64,000 nt of DNA from Symsagittifera roscoffensis (taxonomy: Eukaryota; Xenacoelomorpha; Acoela; Convolutidae). The stretch's first letter is position 1; the number at the start of each line of letters is the position of its first letter. The stretch is taken from the NCBI RefSeq assembly GCF_963678635.1, contig NC_087062.1, positions 50,296,178 to 50,360,177 of the forward strand, written 5' to 3'. The notes beneath the pieces were generated by a model that saw only the letters and a list, made by a program, of their open reading frames with translations, did no database searches and was not told the origin of the DNA. Position numbers and translations under genes: made by a program. Positions 1 through 10,120 of the stretch are shown here, in pieces.

Positions 1-363
1 AAAATTTGCTCGCAAACTATTGGACTTTGTCTAAGCAGATTCATCAAGCAATTAAACGTTTCCATTAAATTTTTCAGTTTGATCATGAAGAAAATTGGTC
101 AGCCAATGTTATAAAATTTTCTATTGGAATTTCGATAAACTTCAAGTTACTTTTTCGGTCAGCCAATGTCAAGTTTATCATGAACAACCTCAAAATTTTT
201 AACGTTTAATTGCTTGACTATTTTGTTTAGACAAATTCCAATAGTCAATTTTGTCTCCAAAACTTTGTGATCTGGTAATTTTTGCGGTGAGTAATTATCA
301 ATTTAGGTAAACATCAGTTGTTGTGCCTACCGAAATCAGTTCAGGTGTTTTCAAAAACTTACT

Positions 364-440
364 GGACAGGGCTGAGTTTCGAACACACGCACGCAGTAAA
401 TATTGATAGCACTTCAACGCCTTCACCTCTCTGCCTGCCA
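364..440 (-). pseudogene. Decayed tRNA-Ser-like core, copy 1
   Basis: Read on the minus strand it keeps a class II box A-like stretch (gaggtgaaggcg) and a B-box/T-arm (gtgtgttcgaaac) ending in a ccctgtcc acceptor end. The anticodon arm is no longer recognisable. Ends are approximate. Confidence 0.45.
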
Positions 441-770
441 GTAAACTTAATTTCATTTGAATCATCATTTTCCAAATCATAAAGTACTCGGCAAAAAAAA
501 ACCTGAAGTTTTCAAAAATCCATTGCTTGAAAGGCTTCAAAAGAAAAAGGTATAACATTGGCCAACCGACTTTCTTCATGAACAAACTTAAAATTTTTTA
601 ACGTTTATTTGCTTGACTAGTCTGCTTAGACTAATTTCAAAAAATTGCGAGCCAATTCCATCTCTAAAACTTTATGATTTGGAAAATTTGGTGGTGAGTT
701 ATTAACAAATTAGGTAAAAATCAGTTGTTGTGCTTACCGAGTTCAGTTCAGGTGATTTTAAAAACTAATA

Positions 771-850
771 GACAGAGATGGCATTCGAACCCACGCACGC
801 AGGACTTTTTGGATTGGCACTCCAACACTTTAAATACTTGGCCATCTTGT
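771..850 (-). pseudogene. Decayed tRNA-Ser-like core, copy 2
   Basis: The best-kept part is the T-arm on the minus strand (cgtgcgtgggttcgaatg), followed by an acceptor-like tctctgtc. The D-arm half is badly eroded. Confidence 0.4.
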
Positions 851-1498
851 CTGACCACAGGTCAATCATTGGTAAATTGAATCAAACCAATAAAACTTTG
901 AAGCACAGTTGCTGTGCTTCAAATAGAATGCTTTTAAATCAAAATAATAAAACCTATCAAATCAAGCCATTGTTCGATCAAAAATAGACTTGAAGTCTTT
1001 TTATAAAAAATGTAACGACGAAGTAAGCACTCTAGTCCTAGAACAGGGCTAGTTCAAATCATTTTAAACACAAATTCTTTTGTCAAACGTTTGAACCTTT
1101 TCTAAGCAACCTATAAAGGCTTTCGAACTATCAAACGAAGCGAAAAAAAAACCTAAGGAAAATTTAATTTTGCATTGGTTCCATTGAAAAACGTTAGTTT
1201 TTTGTGGAAAAGCATGACCAATTAAAATAACCTGAAAAATTTTCAAAATTCCATTGCTTGAATGTTTTCAAAAGAAAAACGTATAACAATGGCTAACCGA
1301 TTTTCTTCACAAACAAACTTAAAATTTTCCAACATTTAATTGCTTAACTACTCTGCTTAGACGAATTCCAAAAAGTTGCGACTCGATTTTATCTCTACAA
1401 CTTGTGATCTGGTAAATTCTCGGTGAGTTATTATCAATTGAGTTAAACAAAAGATGTTGTGCTCATCGAATTCAGTTCAGATGTTTTTAAAAACTAAT

Positions 1499-1584
1499 CG
1501 ACAGAGCTGGGATTTGAAACAACGCACACAGAACGTATTAGATAGGCAGTCAATCCATCGCCTAAACCACTCGACCACCCAGTC
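1499..1584 (-). pseudogene. tRNA-Ser(GCU)-like relic, best preserved copy
   Basis: On the minus strand it starts gactgggtggtcgagtgg, which has the layout of a class II tRNA D-arm, and continues ttaggcgatgga as in Ser tRNAs. The 3' strand ctctgtc pairs with gactggg at six of seven positions counting one wobble, and the discriminator is G, as in Ser tRNAs. The long variable arm fits a class II tRNA of about 85 nt. The anticodon stem has one mismatch plus a wobble, and the T-stem is broken. From memory of the family this is closest to eukaryotic tRNA-Ser(GCU); tRNA-Leu is the alternative. Confidence 0.55.
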
Positions 1585-1951
1585 TGCACTGATCTCATTC
1601 GTTGGTAAATTGAATCGAACAATTGAAATTTGAAGCAGAAATATGCCATTTTTCAATTAGAATATTTTTTTTTGCTCAAAAGAATAAAACCTATCAAATC
1701 AAGCCATCGTTCGTTTAAAAATAATTTCGAAGTTTTTGTAATTAAATTGTATTGACGAATTAAACATTCTAGTCTTGAAACAGGACTAGTTCAAATCGTT
1801 TTATATACCAAACCGTTTCCTCATTTTTTGCGAAACGAAGTTTTTCTAAGCAACCTGTTAGAGCTTAGTAGTTCTGCTTTTGGCATTAAGTTTCAATATG
1901 CAATAGTTTTTCTTCAGAAAGCGAATAACAATTGCGCAGGGTCTCAGTTTT

Positions 1952-2024
1952 TGGAGAAGCGAGGTATTTATATCCGTATCTCTCGCATGCAAAGCGAGCG
2001 CTCTACCATTCGGGCTACCTCCAC
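1952..2024 (-). pseudogene. tRNA-Ala-like, type A (anticodon TGC)
   Basis: The anticodon arm is intact (CTCGC/GCGAG, loop TTTGCAT). The D-stem (GCCC) and T-stem are broken, so it is probably a pseudogene. Confidence 0.55.
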
Positions 2025-2168
2025 GTTGTGTTAAAGTATCGCGTAGGTAGTTTATCCAGTCGGAAATTCTGAGTTTTTTTCTTAGTAGGTCTGCTATTGG
2101 ATTAAAGTTTCAATGTGTGAAAGTTTTTCTGCAGAAAGATAAAAACAATTACGGAAGGTCTTAAGTTT

Positions 2169-2241
2169 TGGAGATTTGGGGCATTGATCACCGTACCTCT
2201 CGCATGCGAAGCCAGCGCTCTACCATTTGAGCTACATCACC
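2169..2241 (-). pseudogene. tRNA-Ala-like, type B (anticodon CGC)
   Basis: The D-arm is intact. The anticodon loop is TTCGCAT in a stem with one mismatch (CTGGC/GCGAG). The T-stem and acceptor each have a mismatch. Confidence 0.5.
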
Positions 2242-2388
2242 GTTGATTAGATCTATCGCGTTGGTCTGATGCTCAGTCGGCAACTATGAGGTTTTTTTGT
2301 CGCAGAAAGTCTGCTTCTGTTAAGAAGTTTCAATATGCAATACTTTTTCTCAAGAAAGCAAACAACAATTACGCAAGGTCTCAGGTTA

Positions 2389-2456
2389 TGGAGATGCAGG
2401 GCCTTCATCTCCGAATCTCTCGCAAGCAAAGCGAGCAAAATTCGCGATACCTCCAC
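2389..2456 (-). pseudogene. tRNA-Ala-like, type C, 5-nt deletion
   Basis: Compared with the type C copies at 3683 and 4554, five bases are missing around the D-loop, leaving 68 nt. Anticodon TGC. Confidence 0.55.
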
Positions 2457-2598
2457 GTTGTGTAAAATATAGCGTAGGTAGTTTGTCCAGTCGGCAATTC
2501 TGAGTTTTTTCTTGGTAGATCTGCTATTGGGTTGAAGTTTCAATGTGCAATAGTTTTTCTGCAGAAAGAGAAAAACACTCACGAAATGTCCTAGGTTT

Positions 2599-2671
2599 TG
2601 GAGATATTGGGCATTGATACCGGTTCCTCTGGCATGCGAAGGGAGCCCTCTACCATTAGAGCTACATCCCC
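2599..2671 (-). pseudogene. tRNA-Ala-like, type D (anticodon CGC)
   Basis: The 5' half is good (GGGGATGTAGCTC). The anticodon stem is CTCCC/GCCAG with mismatches and the T-arm is altered. Confidence 0.5.
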
Positions 2672-2817
2672 GTTGTTAAGATCTATCGCGTAGGTCTCAT
2701 TCTCAGTCGGCAACTATGAGGTTTTTTGTCGCAGAAAGTCTGCTTCTGTTAAGAATTTTCTATGTGCAATACTTTTTCTTCAGAAAGCAAACAACAATTA
2801 CGCACGGTCTCAGGTTA

Positions 2818-2890
2818 TGGAGATGCAGGGCGTTTATCTCCGAACCTCTCGCAAGCAAAGCGAGCGATCTACCATTTGGGGTACCTCCAC
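2818..2890 (-). pseudogene. tRNA-Ala-like, type E (anticodon TGC)
   Basis: The anticodon stem CTCGC/GCGAG is intact with loop TTTGCTT. D-stem CCCC cannot pair. Confidence 0.5.
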
Positions 2891-3031
2891 TTTGTGTTAA
2901 AGTATCGCGTAGGTAGTTTGTCCAGTCGGCAATTCTGAGTTTTTTCTTGGTAGATCTGCTATTGGGTTTCAATGTTCAATAGTTTTTCTGCAGAAAGAGA
3001 AAAACAAACAATTTCGAAATGTATTAAGTTT

Positions 3032-3104
3032 TGGAGATGCGGGGCATTGATCTCCGTACCTCTCGCATGCGAAGCGAGCGCTCTACCATGTGACGTACAT
3101 CCTC
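3032..3104 (-). tRNA. tRNA-Ala-like, type F (anticodon CGC)
   Basis: The anticodon arm is perfect (CTCGC TTCGCAT GCGAG). The acceptor keeps G.T at 3-70. Box A is altered (TACGTCACATGG), so function is doubtful. Sisters lie at 4338 and 5209. Confidence 0.4.
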
Positions 3105-3247
3105 GTTGTTAAGAACAATCGCGTAATTCTCTTGCTCAGTCGGCAACTATGAGGTTTTTCGCAGAAAGTCTGCTTCTGGAAAGAAGTTTCAATATGCTAT
3201 ATTTTTTCTCCAGAAAGCAAACAACAATTACGCAAGGTCTCAGGTTA

Positions 3248-3320
3248 TGGAGATGCAGGGCCTTCATCTCCGAATCTTTCGCAAGCAAAGCGAGCGATCT
3301 ACCATTCGGGCTACCTCCAC
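3248..3320 (-). pseudogene. tRNA-Ala-like, type A, second hexamer
   Basis: Anticodon loop TTTGCTT (TGC). The D-stem is broken as in the copy at 1952. Confidence 0.5.
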
Positions 3321-3463
3321 GTTGTGTTAAAGTATCGCGAGGTAGTTTATCCAGTCGGAAATTCTGAGTTTTTTTCTTAGTAGGTCTGCTATTGGATTAA
3401 AGTTTCAATGTGTAAAAGTTTTTCTGCAGAAAGATAAAAATAATTACGGAAGTTCTTAAGTTT

Positions 3464-3536
3464 TGGAGATTTGGGGCATTGATCACCGTACCTCTCGCAT
3501 GCGAAGCCAGCGCTCTACCATTTGAGCTACATCACC
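3464..3536 (-). pseudogene. tRNA-Ala-like, type B, second hexamer
   Basis: It shares the CGC anticodon, the CTGGC stem change and the T-stem change of the copy at 2169. Confidence 0.5.
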
Positions 3537-3682
3537 GTTGGTTACAACTATCGCGTTGGTCTGATGCTCAGTCGGCAACTATGAGGTTTTTTGTCGCAGA
3601 AAGTCTGCTTCTGTTAAGAAGTTTCAATATGCAATACTTTTTCTCCAGAAAGCAAACAACAATTACGCAAGGTCTCAGGTTA

Positions 3683-3755
3683 TGGAGATGCAGGGCCTTC
3701 ATCTCCGAATCTCTCGCAAGCAAAGCGAGCGATCTACCATTCGTGATACCTCCGC
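3683..3755 (-). pseudogene. tRNA-Ala-like, type C, second hexamer
   Basis: Full-length type C with anticodon TGC. The D-arm is altered (tcgtgatacc on the plus strand). Confidence 0.5.
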
Positions 3756-3898
3756 GTTGTGTTAAAGTATAGCGTAGGTAGTTTGTCCAGTCGGCAATTC
3801 TGAGTTTTTTCTTGGTAGATCTGCTATTGGGTTGAAGTTTCAATGTGCAATAGTTTTTCTGCAGAAAGAGAAAAACACTCACGAAATGTCCTAAGTTT

Positions 3899-3971
3899 TG
3901 GAGATATTGGGCATTGATACCGGTTCCTCTGGCATGCGAAGGGAGCGCTCTACCATTAGAGCTACATCCCC
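3899..3971 (-). pseudogene. tRNA-Ala-like, type D, second hexamer
   Basis: The same lesions as the copy at 2599, except that it keeps GAGCG before the anticodon stem. Confidence 0.5.
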
Positions 3972-4117
3972 GTTGTTAAGATTTATCGCGTAGGTCTCAT
4001 TCTCAGTCGGCAACTATGAGGTTTTTTGTCGCAGAAAGTCTGCTTCTGTTAAGAATTTTCAATGTGCAATACTTTTTCTTCAGAAAGCAAACAACAATTA
4101 CGCAAGGTCTCAGGTTA

Positions 4118-4190
4118 TGGAGATGCAGGGCGTTTATCTCCGAACCTCTCGCAAGCAAAGCGAGCGATCTACCATTTGGGGTACCTCCAC
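4118..4190 (-). pseudogene. tRNA-Ala-like, type E, second hexamer
   Basis: Near-identical to the copy at 2818. Anticodon TGC with a broken D-stem. Confidence 0.5.
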
Positions 4191-4337
4191 TTTGTGTTAA
4201 AGTATCGCGTAGGTAGTTTGTCCAGTCGGCAATTCTGAGTTTTTTCTTGGTAGATCTGCTATTGGGTTGAAGTTTCAATGTTCAATAGTTTTTCTGCAGA
4301 AAGAGAAAAACAAACAATTTCGAAATGTCTTAAGTTT

Positions 4338-4410
4338 TGGAGATGCGGGGCATTGATCTCCGTACCTCTCGCATGCGAAGCGAGCGCTCTACCATGTGAC
4401 GTACATCCCC
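4338..4410 (-). tRNA. tRNA-Ala-like, type F (CGC), second hexamer
   Basis: The acceptor is perfect (GGGGATG/CATCTCC) and so is the CGC anticodon arm. Box A is TACGTCACATGG and the D-stem is mispaired. Confidence 0.4.
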
Positions 4411-4553
4411 GTTGTTAAGAACAATCGCGTAATTCTCTTGCTCAGTCGGCAACTATGAGGTTTTTTGCAGAAAGTCTGCTTCTGGAAAGAAGTTTCAAAA
4501 TACATTATTTTTTCTCCAGAAAGCAAACAACAATTACGCAAGGTCTCAGGTTA

Positions 4554-4626
4554 TGGAGATGCAGGGCCTTCATCTCCGAATCTCTCGCAAGCAAAGCGAG
4601 CGATCTACCATTCGCGATACCTCCAC
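4554..4626 (-). pseudogene. tRNA-Ala-like, type C, third block
   Basis: Type C with anticodon TGC. It follows an F copy directly, which shows that the A and B monomers are missing from this block. Confidence 0.5.
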
Positions 4627-4769
4627 GTTGTGTTAAAGTATAGCGTAGGTAGTTTGTCCAGTCGGCAATTCTGAGTTTTTTCTTAGTAGATCTGCTATTG
4701 GGTTGAAGTTTCAATGTGCAATAGTTTTTCTGCAGAAAGAGAAAAACACTCACGAAATGTCCTAAGTTT

Positions 4770-4842
4770 TGGAGATATTGGGCATTGATACCGGTTCCTC
4801 TGGCATGCGAAGGGAGCGCTCTACCATTAGAGCTACATCCCC
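4770..4842 (-). pseudogene. tRNA-Ala-like, type D, third block
   Basis: Shares all type D lesions with the copies at 2599 and 3899. Confidence 0.5.
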
Positions 4843-4988
4843 GTTGTTAAGATCTATCGCGTAGGTCTCATTCTCAGTCGGCAACTATGAGGCTTTTTGT
4901 CGCAGAAAGTCTGCTTCTGTTAAGAATTTTCAATGTGCAATACTTTTTCTTCAGAAAGCAAACAACAATTACGCAAGGTCTCAGGTTA

Positions 4989-5061
4989 TGGAGATGCAGG
5001 GCGTTTATCTCCGAACCTCTCGCAAGCAAAGCGAGCGATCTACCATTTGGGGTACCTCCAC
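4989..5061 (-). pseudogene. tRNA-Ala-like, type E, third block
   Basis: Same as the copies at 2818 and 4118. Anticodon TGC. Confidence 0.5.
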
Positions 5062-5208
5062 TTTGTGTTAAAGTATCGCGTAGGTAGTTTGTCCAGTCGG
5101 CAATTCTGAGTTTTTTCTTGGTAGATCTGCTATTGGGTTGAAGTTTCAATGTTCAATAGTTTTTCTGCAGAAAGAGAAAAACAAACAATTTCGAAATGTC
5201 TTAACTTT

Positions 5209-5281
5209 TGGAGATGCGGGGAATTGATCTCCGTACCTCTCGCATGCGAAGCGAGCGCTCTACCATTTGACGTACATCCCC
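5209..5281 (-). tRNA. tRNA-Ala-like, type F (CGC), third block
   Basis: The best minus-strand copy: perfect CGC anticodon arm, acceptor and D-loop AAATGG. The D-stem is still CGTC, which does not pair with GAGC. Confidence 0.42.
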
Positions 5282-5424
5282 GTTGTTAAGAACAATCGCG
5301 TAATTCTCTTGCTCAGTCGGCAACTATGAGGTTTTTCGCAGAAAGTCTGCTTCTGGAAAGAAGTTTCAGTATGCAATAGTTTTTCTTCAGAAAGCGAATA
5401 ACGATTACGTAAGGTCTCAGGTTA

Positions 5425-5497
5425 TGGAGATGCAGGGCCTTCATCTCCGAACATCTCGCAAGCACAGCGAGTGATCTATCATTTGAGCTACACCCTC
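5425..5497 (-). pseudogene. tRNA-Ala-like terminal copy next to the inversion point
   Basis: Anticodon TGC, but position 33 is G instead of T (loop TGTGCTT), with several stem changes. It is the last minus-strand copy before the strand switch. Confidence 0.5.
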
Positions 5498-5758
5498 GGT
5501 CTTTAAAACTATCGCGTAGGTCTTGAGATCAATCGGTAACCATGAGGTTTTTTCTCGAAAGGTCTGCTTTCCGAATGAAGTTTCAATGTGCGTTAGTTTT
5601 TACTTCAAAAAGCGAATAACAATTACACAGGGTCTCAATTAATTTTCTCCAGAAAACTACTGAATATTGAAATCTTGTACAAGAAACACCTTCCCAGAAA
5701 ATTTATAACCTCTTGTTTGCCGACTGAAACAAAAGCTTCCTCGACAGTTCAAAAATAT

Positions 5759-5831
5759 GGGAATGTAGCTCAAATGGTAGAGCGCTGGCTTTGCATGCGA
5801 AAGGTACGGGGATCGATGCCCCGCATCTCCA
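5759..5831 (+). tRNA. tRNA-Ala (UGC)
   Basis: First plus-strand copy. G4A in the acceptor and a weakened anticodon stem (CTGGC/GCGAA). The same variant recurs at 6632, 8359 and 9240. Confidence 0.6.
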
Positions 5832-6190
5832 AAAATAGAGCAACTCATCTATCACTATCTCAAGATAATATATTGCATATTGAAATTCCTAACAAGTAGA
5901 TTTTCTGCGAATGAAAAGAAAAACTTCATAGTTGCTGACTAAGCGAAAAAAAATTTCGCGAGATTTGATAAACATGGGATGAAGGTCAAATGGTAGAGCG
6001 CCTACTTAGCAAGCCAGAAGTACGGGAGTATTACCCGGCATCTCCGAAGTTAAGGACATCGAGCAATTAATTAACTTTCTTCGGAAAACTACTGAAAATT
6101 GAAGTCTTATACAAGAAATACCTTCCAAGAAAATTTATAACCTGTTGTTTCCCGACTGAAACAAAAGCTTCCTCGACAGCTGTAAACTAT

Positions 6191-6263
6191 GGGGATGTAG
6201 CTCTAATGGTAGAGCGCTCGCTTAGCATGCGCGAGCTAGGGGGATCAATGCCCCGCATCTCCA
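6191..6263 (+). tRNA. tRNA-Ala (AGC)
   Basis: D-loop starts TAATGG. One anticodon-stem mismatch (GCGCG). Variable loop AGCTA and T-stem GGGGG. Confidence 0.6.
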
Positions 6264-6631
6264 AAATTAGAGGCACTCATCAAAAGGTAATCACTATCTC
6301 CAGATAATCTATTGCATATTGAAATTCCTAACAAGTAGATTTTCTGCGAACGACAAGAAAAACTTCATAGTTGCTGACTAAGCGAAAAAAACTTCCGCAA
6401 GATTTGATTGTAATGGGGATGAAGGTCAAATGGTAGAGCGCCCACTTATAAAGCCAGAAATACGGGGAGCAATACCCCGCATCTCCAAAGTTAAGGACAT
6501 CGAGTATTTAATTAACTTTCTCCAGAAAACTACTGAATATTGAAATCTTGTACAAGAAACACCTTCCCAGAAATTTTATAACCTCTTGTTTGCCGACTGA
6601 AACAAAAGCTTCCTCGACAGTTGAAAACTAT

Positions 6632-6704
6632 GGGAATGTAGCTCAAATGGTAGAGCGCTGGCTTTGCATGCGAAAGGTACGGGGATCGATGCCCCGCATC
6701 TCCA
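6632..6704 (+). tRNA. tRNA-Ala (UGC)
   Basis: Same body as the copy at 5759 (GGGAATG acceptor, CTGGC/GCGAA stem). Confidence 0.6.
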
Positions 6705-7071
6705 AAATTAGAGCCACTCATCAAATGCTAATCACAATCTCAAGATATTATATTGCATATTGAAATTCCTAACAAGTAGATTTTCTGCGAATGAAAAGAA
6801 AAACTTCATAGTTGCTGACTAAGCGAAAAAAAATTTCGCGAGATTTGATAAACATGGGATGAAGGTCAAATGGTAGAGCGCCTACTTAGCAAGCCAGAAG
6901 TACGGGGAGTAATACCCGGCATCTCCGAAGTTAAGGATATCGAGCAATTAATTAACTTTCTTCGGAAAACTACTGAAAATTGAAGTCTTATACAAGAAAT
7001 ACCTTCCAAGAAAATTTATAACCTGTTGTTTCCCGACTGAAACAAAAGCTTCCTCGACAGCTCTAAACTAT

Positions 7072-7144
7072 GGGGATGTAGCTCTAATGGTAGAGCGCTC
7101 GCTTAGCATGCGAGAGCTAGGGGCATCAATGCCCCCCATCTCCA
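7072..7144 (+). tRNA. tRNA-Ala (AGC)
   Basis: The anticodon stem is intact. The T-stem is GGGGC/CCCCC with one mismatch. Confidence 0.65.
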
Positions 7145-7512
7145 AAATTAGAGGCACTCATCAAAAGGTAATCACTATCTCCAGATAATCTATTGCATAT
7201 TGAAATTCCTAACAAGTAGATTTTCTGCGAACGACAAGAAAAACTTCATAGTTGCTGACTAAGCGAAAAAAAATTCCGCAAGATTTGATTGTAATGAGGA
7301 TGAAGGTCAAATGGTAGAGCGCCCACTTATAAAGCCAGAAATACGGGGAGCAATACCCCGCATCTCCAAAGTTAAGGACATCGAGTATTTAATTAACTTT
7401 CTCCAGAAAACTACTGAATATTGAAATCTTGTAAAGGAAATACCTTCCCAGAAAAATTATAACCTCCTGTTTCCCGACTGAAACAAAAGCTTCCTCGACA
7501 GTTCTAAACTAT

Positions 7513-7585
7513 GGGGATGTAGCTCAAATGGTAGAGCGCTCGCTTTGCATGCGAGAGGTACGGGGATTGATGCCACGCATCTCCA
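7513..7585 (+). tRNA. tRNA-Ala (UGC)
   Basis: Consensus except the T-arm, ATTGATG with CCACG (one unpaired T-stem position). Near-identical to the copy at 10562. Confidence 0.75.
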
Positions 7586-7952
7586 AAACTAGAGCCACTC
7601 ATCAAATGGCAATCACTATCTCCAGATAATCTATTGCATAATGAAATTCCTAACAAGTAGATTTTCTGCGAACGAGAAGAAAAAAAACATAGTTGCTGAC
7701 TAAGCGAAAAAAACTTCCGCGAGATTTGATAACCATGGGATGTAGGTCAAATGGTAGAGCGCCAACTTATCGAGCCAGAAATACGGGGAGCAATACCCCA
7801 CATCTCCAAAGTTAAGGACATCGAGTATTTAATTAACTTTCTTCAGAAAACTACTGAATATTGAAATCTTGTACAAGGAAAACCTTCCCAGAAAAATTCT
7901 AACCTCTTGTTTGCCGACTGAAACAAAAGCTTCTTCGACAGTTCTAAACTAT

Positions 7953-8025
7953 GGGGATGTAGCTCAAATGGTAGAGCGCTCTCTTTGCATGCGAGAGGTA
8001 CCGGGATCGAAGCTCCGAATCTCCA
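7953..8025 (+). tRNA. tRNA-Ala (UGC)
   Basis: Anticodon stem CTCTC/GCGAG (one mismatch). T-arm CCGGG-ATCGAAG-CTCCG and A at position 66. Paralogue of 11002 and 12762. Confidence 0.55.
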
Positions 8026-8358
8026 AAACTAGAGCCACTCATCAAATGGTAATCACTATCTCAAGATAATCTATTGCATATTGAAATTCCTAACAAGTAG
8101 ATTTTCTGCGAACGAAAATAAAAACTTCATATTTGCTGACTAAGCGAAAAAAAATTCCGCGAGATTTGATGAACATGGGATGTAGGTCAATTGGTAGAGC
8201 GCCCACTTATCAAGCCAGAAGTACGGGGAGCAATACTCCGCATCTCCAAAGTTAAGGACATCGAGTATTTAATTAACTTTCTTCAGAAAACTACTGAATA
8301 TTGAAATCTTGTACAAGGAATACCTTCCCAGAAAATTTCCTCGACAGTTCAAAACTAT

Positions 8359-8431
8359 GGGAATGTAGCTCAAATGGTTGAGCGCTGGCTTTGCATGCGA
8401 AAGGTACGGGGATTGATGCCCCGCATCTCCG
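8359..8431 (+). tRNA. tRNA-Ala (UGC)
   Basis: Variant of the 5759 type, with GGTTG in the D-loop and a G discriminator. Confidence 0.5.
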
Positions 8432-8798
8432 AAAATAGAGCCACTCATCTAATGCTAATCACTATCTCAAGATAATATATTGCATATTGAAATTCCTAAC
8501 AAGTAGATTTTCTGCGAATGAAAAGAAAAACTTCATAGTTGCTGACTAAGCGAAAAAAAATTTCGCGAGATTTGATAAACATGGGATGAAGGTCAAATGG
8601 TAGAGCGCCTACTTAGCAAGCCAGAAGTAAGGGGAGTAATACCCGGCATCTCCGAAGTTAAGGACATCGAGCAATTAATTAACTTTCTTCGGAAAACTAC
8701 TGAAAATTGAAGTCTTATACAAGAAATACCTTCCAAGAAAATTTATAACCTGTTGTTTCCCGACTGAAACAAAAGCTTCCTCGACAGATGTAAACTAT

Positions 8799-8871
8799 AG
8801 GGATGTAGCTCTAATGGTAGAGCGCTCGCTTAGCATGCGCGAGCTAGGGGGATCAATGCCCCGCATCTCCA
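8799..8871 (+). tRNA. tRNA-Ala (AGC)
   Basis: G1A breaks the first acceptor pair. Otherwise like the copy at 6191. Confidence 0.5.
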
Positions 8872-9239
8872 AAATTAGAGGCACTCATCAAAAGGTAATC
8901 ACTATCTCCAGATAATCTATTGCATATTGAAATTCCTAACAAGTAGATTTTCTGCGAACGACAAGAAAAACTTCATAGTTGCTGACTATGCGAAAAAAAC
9001 TTCCGCAAGATTTGATTGTAATGGGGATGAAGGTCAAATGGTAGAGCGCCCACTTATAAAGCCAGAAATACGGGGAGCAATACCCCGCATCTCCAAAGTT
9101 AAGGACATCGATTATTTAATTAACTTTCTCCAGAAAACTACTGAATATTGAAAACTTGTACAAGAAACACCTTCCCAGAAATTTTATAACCTCTTGTTTG
9201 CCGACTGAAACAAAAGCTTCCTCGACAGTTGAAAACTAT

Positions 9240-9312
9240 GGGAATGTAGCTCAAATGGTAGAGCGCTGGCTTTGCATGCGAAAGGTACGGGGATCGATGC
9301 CCCGCATCTCCA
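9240..9312 (+). tRNA. tRNA-Ala (UGC)
   Basis: Identical in body to the copies at 5759 and 6632. Confidence 0.6.
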
Positions 9313-9679
9313 ATATTAGAGCCACTCATCAAATGCTAATCACTATCTCAAGATAATATATTGCATATTGAAATTCCTAACAAGTAGATTTTCTGCGAAT
9401 GAAAAGAAAAACTTCATAGTTGCTGACTAAGCGAAAAAAAATTTCGCGAGATTTGATAAACATGGGATGAAGGTCAAATGGTAGAGCGCCTACTTAGCAA
9501 GCCAGAAGTACGGGGAGTAATACCCGGCATCTCCGAAGTTAAGGACATCGAGCAATTAATTAACTTTCTTCGGAAAACTACTGAAAATTGAAGTCTTATA
9601 CAAGAAATACCTTCCAAGAAAATTTATAACCTGTTGTTTCCCGACTGAAACAAAAGCTTCCTCGACAGCTCTAAACTAT

Positions 9680-9752
9680 GGGGATGTAGCTCTAATGGTA
9701 GAGCGCTCGCTTAGCATGCGAGAGCTAGGGGGATCAATGCCCCGCATCTCCA
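9680..9752 (+). tRNA. tRNA-Ala (AGC)
   Basis: The anticodon stem is intact. Variable loop AGCTA and T-stem GGGGG/CCCCG. Confidence 0.65.
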
Positions 9753-10120
9753 AAATTAGAGGCACTCATCAAAAGGTAATCACTATCTCCAGATAATCTA
9801 TTGCATATTGAAATTCCTAACAAGTAGATTTTCTGCGAACGACAAGAAAAACTTCATAGTTGCTGACTAAGCGAAAAAAACTTCCGCAAGATTTGATTGT
9901 AATGAGGATGAAGGTCAAATGGTAGAGCGCCCACTTATAAAGCCAGAAATACGGGGAGCAATACCCCGCATCTCCAAAGTTAAGGACATCGAGTATTTAA
10001 TTAACTTTCTCCAGAAAACTACTGAATATTGAAATCTTGTAAAGAAAATACCTTCCCAGAAAAATTATAACCTCCTGTTTCCCGACTGAAACAAAAACTT
10101 CCTCGACAGTTCTAAACTAT

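Larger units (their letters stand above)
1..1866. repeat. Tandem repeat with decayed tRNA-Ser-like core (left flank)
   Basis: No protein gene is visible. The stretch consists of irregular copies of a repeat that also fills 62495-64000. Recognisable shared pieces are a block starting near 201, 599 and 1331 (cgtttaattgcttgac and variants, then a ttagac motif), a block near 1000-1080 and 1740-1800 (acgaagtaagcac, then a cttgaaacaggac-like motif), and a minus-strand tRNA-like core at 364, 771 and 1500. Unit spacing is irregular here (about 400 and 730 bp), so units are partly deleted. The join to the Ala array lies near 1867, inside the shared motif caacctgttagagct. Confidence 0.75.
1867..5638 (-). 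repeat. Minus-strand tRNA-Ala-like array, hexameric higher-order repeat
   Basis: Seventeen tRNA-Ala-like bodies on the minus strand start every 210-220 bp. Diagnostic differences sort them into six monomer types in the order ABCDEF, ABCDEF, CDEF, then a final divergent copy. One hexamer is about 1.3 kb; the third block lacks A and B and is about 870 bp. The flanks, read on the minus strand, share gccgact and the following a-rich tract with the plus-strand array, so both derive from one ancestral monomer. No oligo-T run suited to Pol III termination directly follows most bodies. Confidence 0.85.

Noticed and set aside
298-585. A 95-codon open frame in the left flank.
   Set aside because: It lies in the Ser-tRNA-derived repeat, is AT-rich low-complexity coding, and is not kept in the other repeat copies.
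2253-5149. Repeated open frames of about 66-109 codons in the minus-strand array.
   Set aside because: Same cause: the frames pass through the tRNA-like bodies, and length varies with small indels in the repeat.
6415-6487. Degenerate B-type copies as true tRNA genes with anticodon ATC (Asp-like).
   Set aside because: Three of five anticodon-stem pairs fail, one D-stem pair fails and the T-loop lacks the usual T at position 55.
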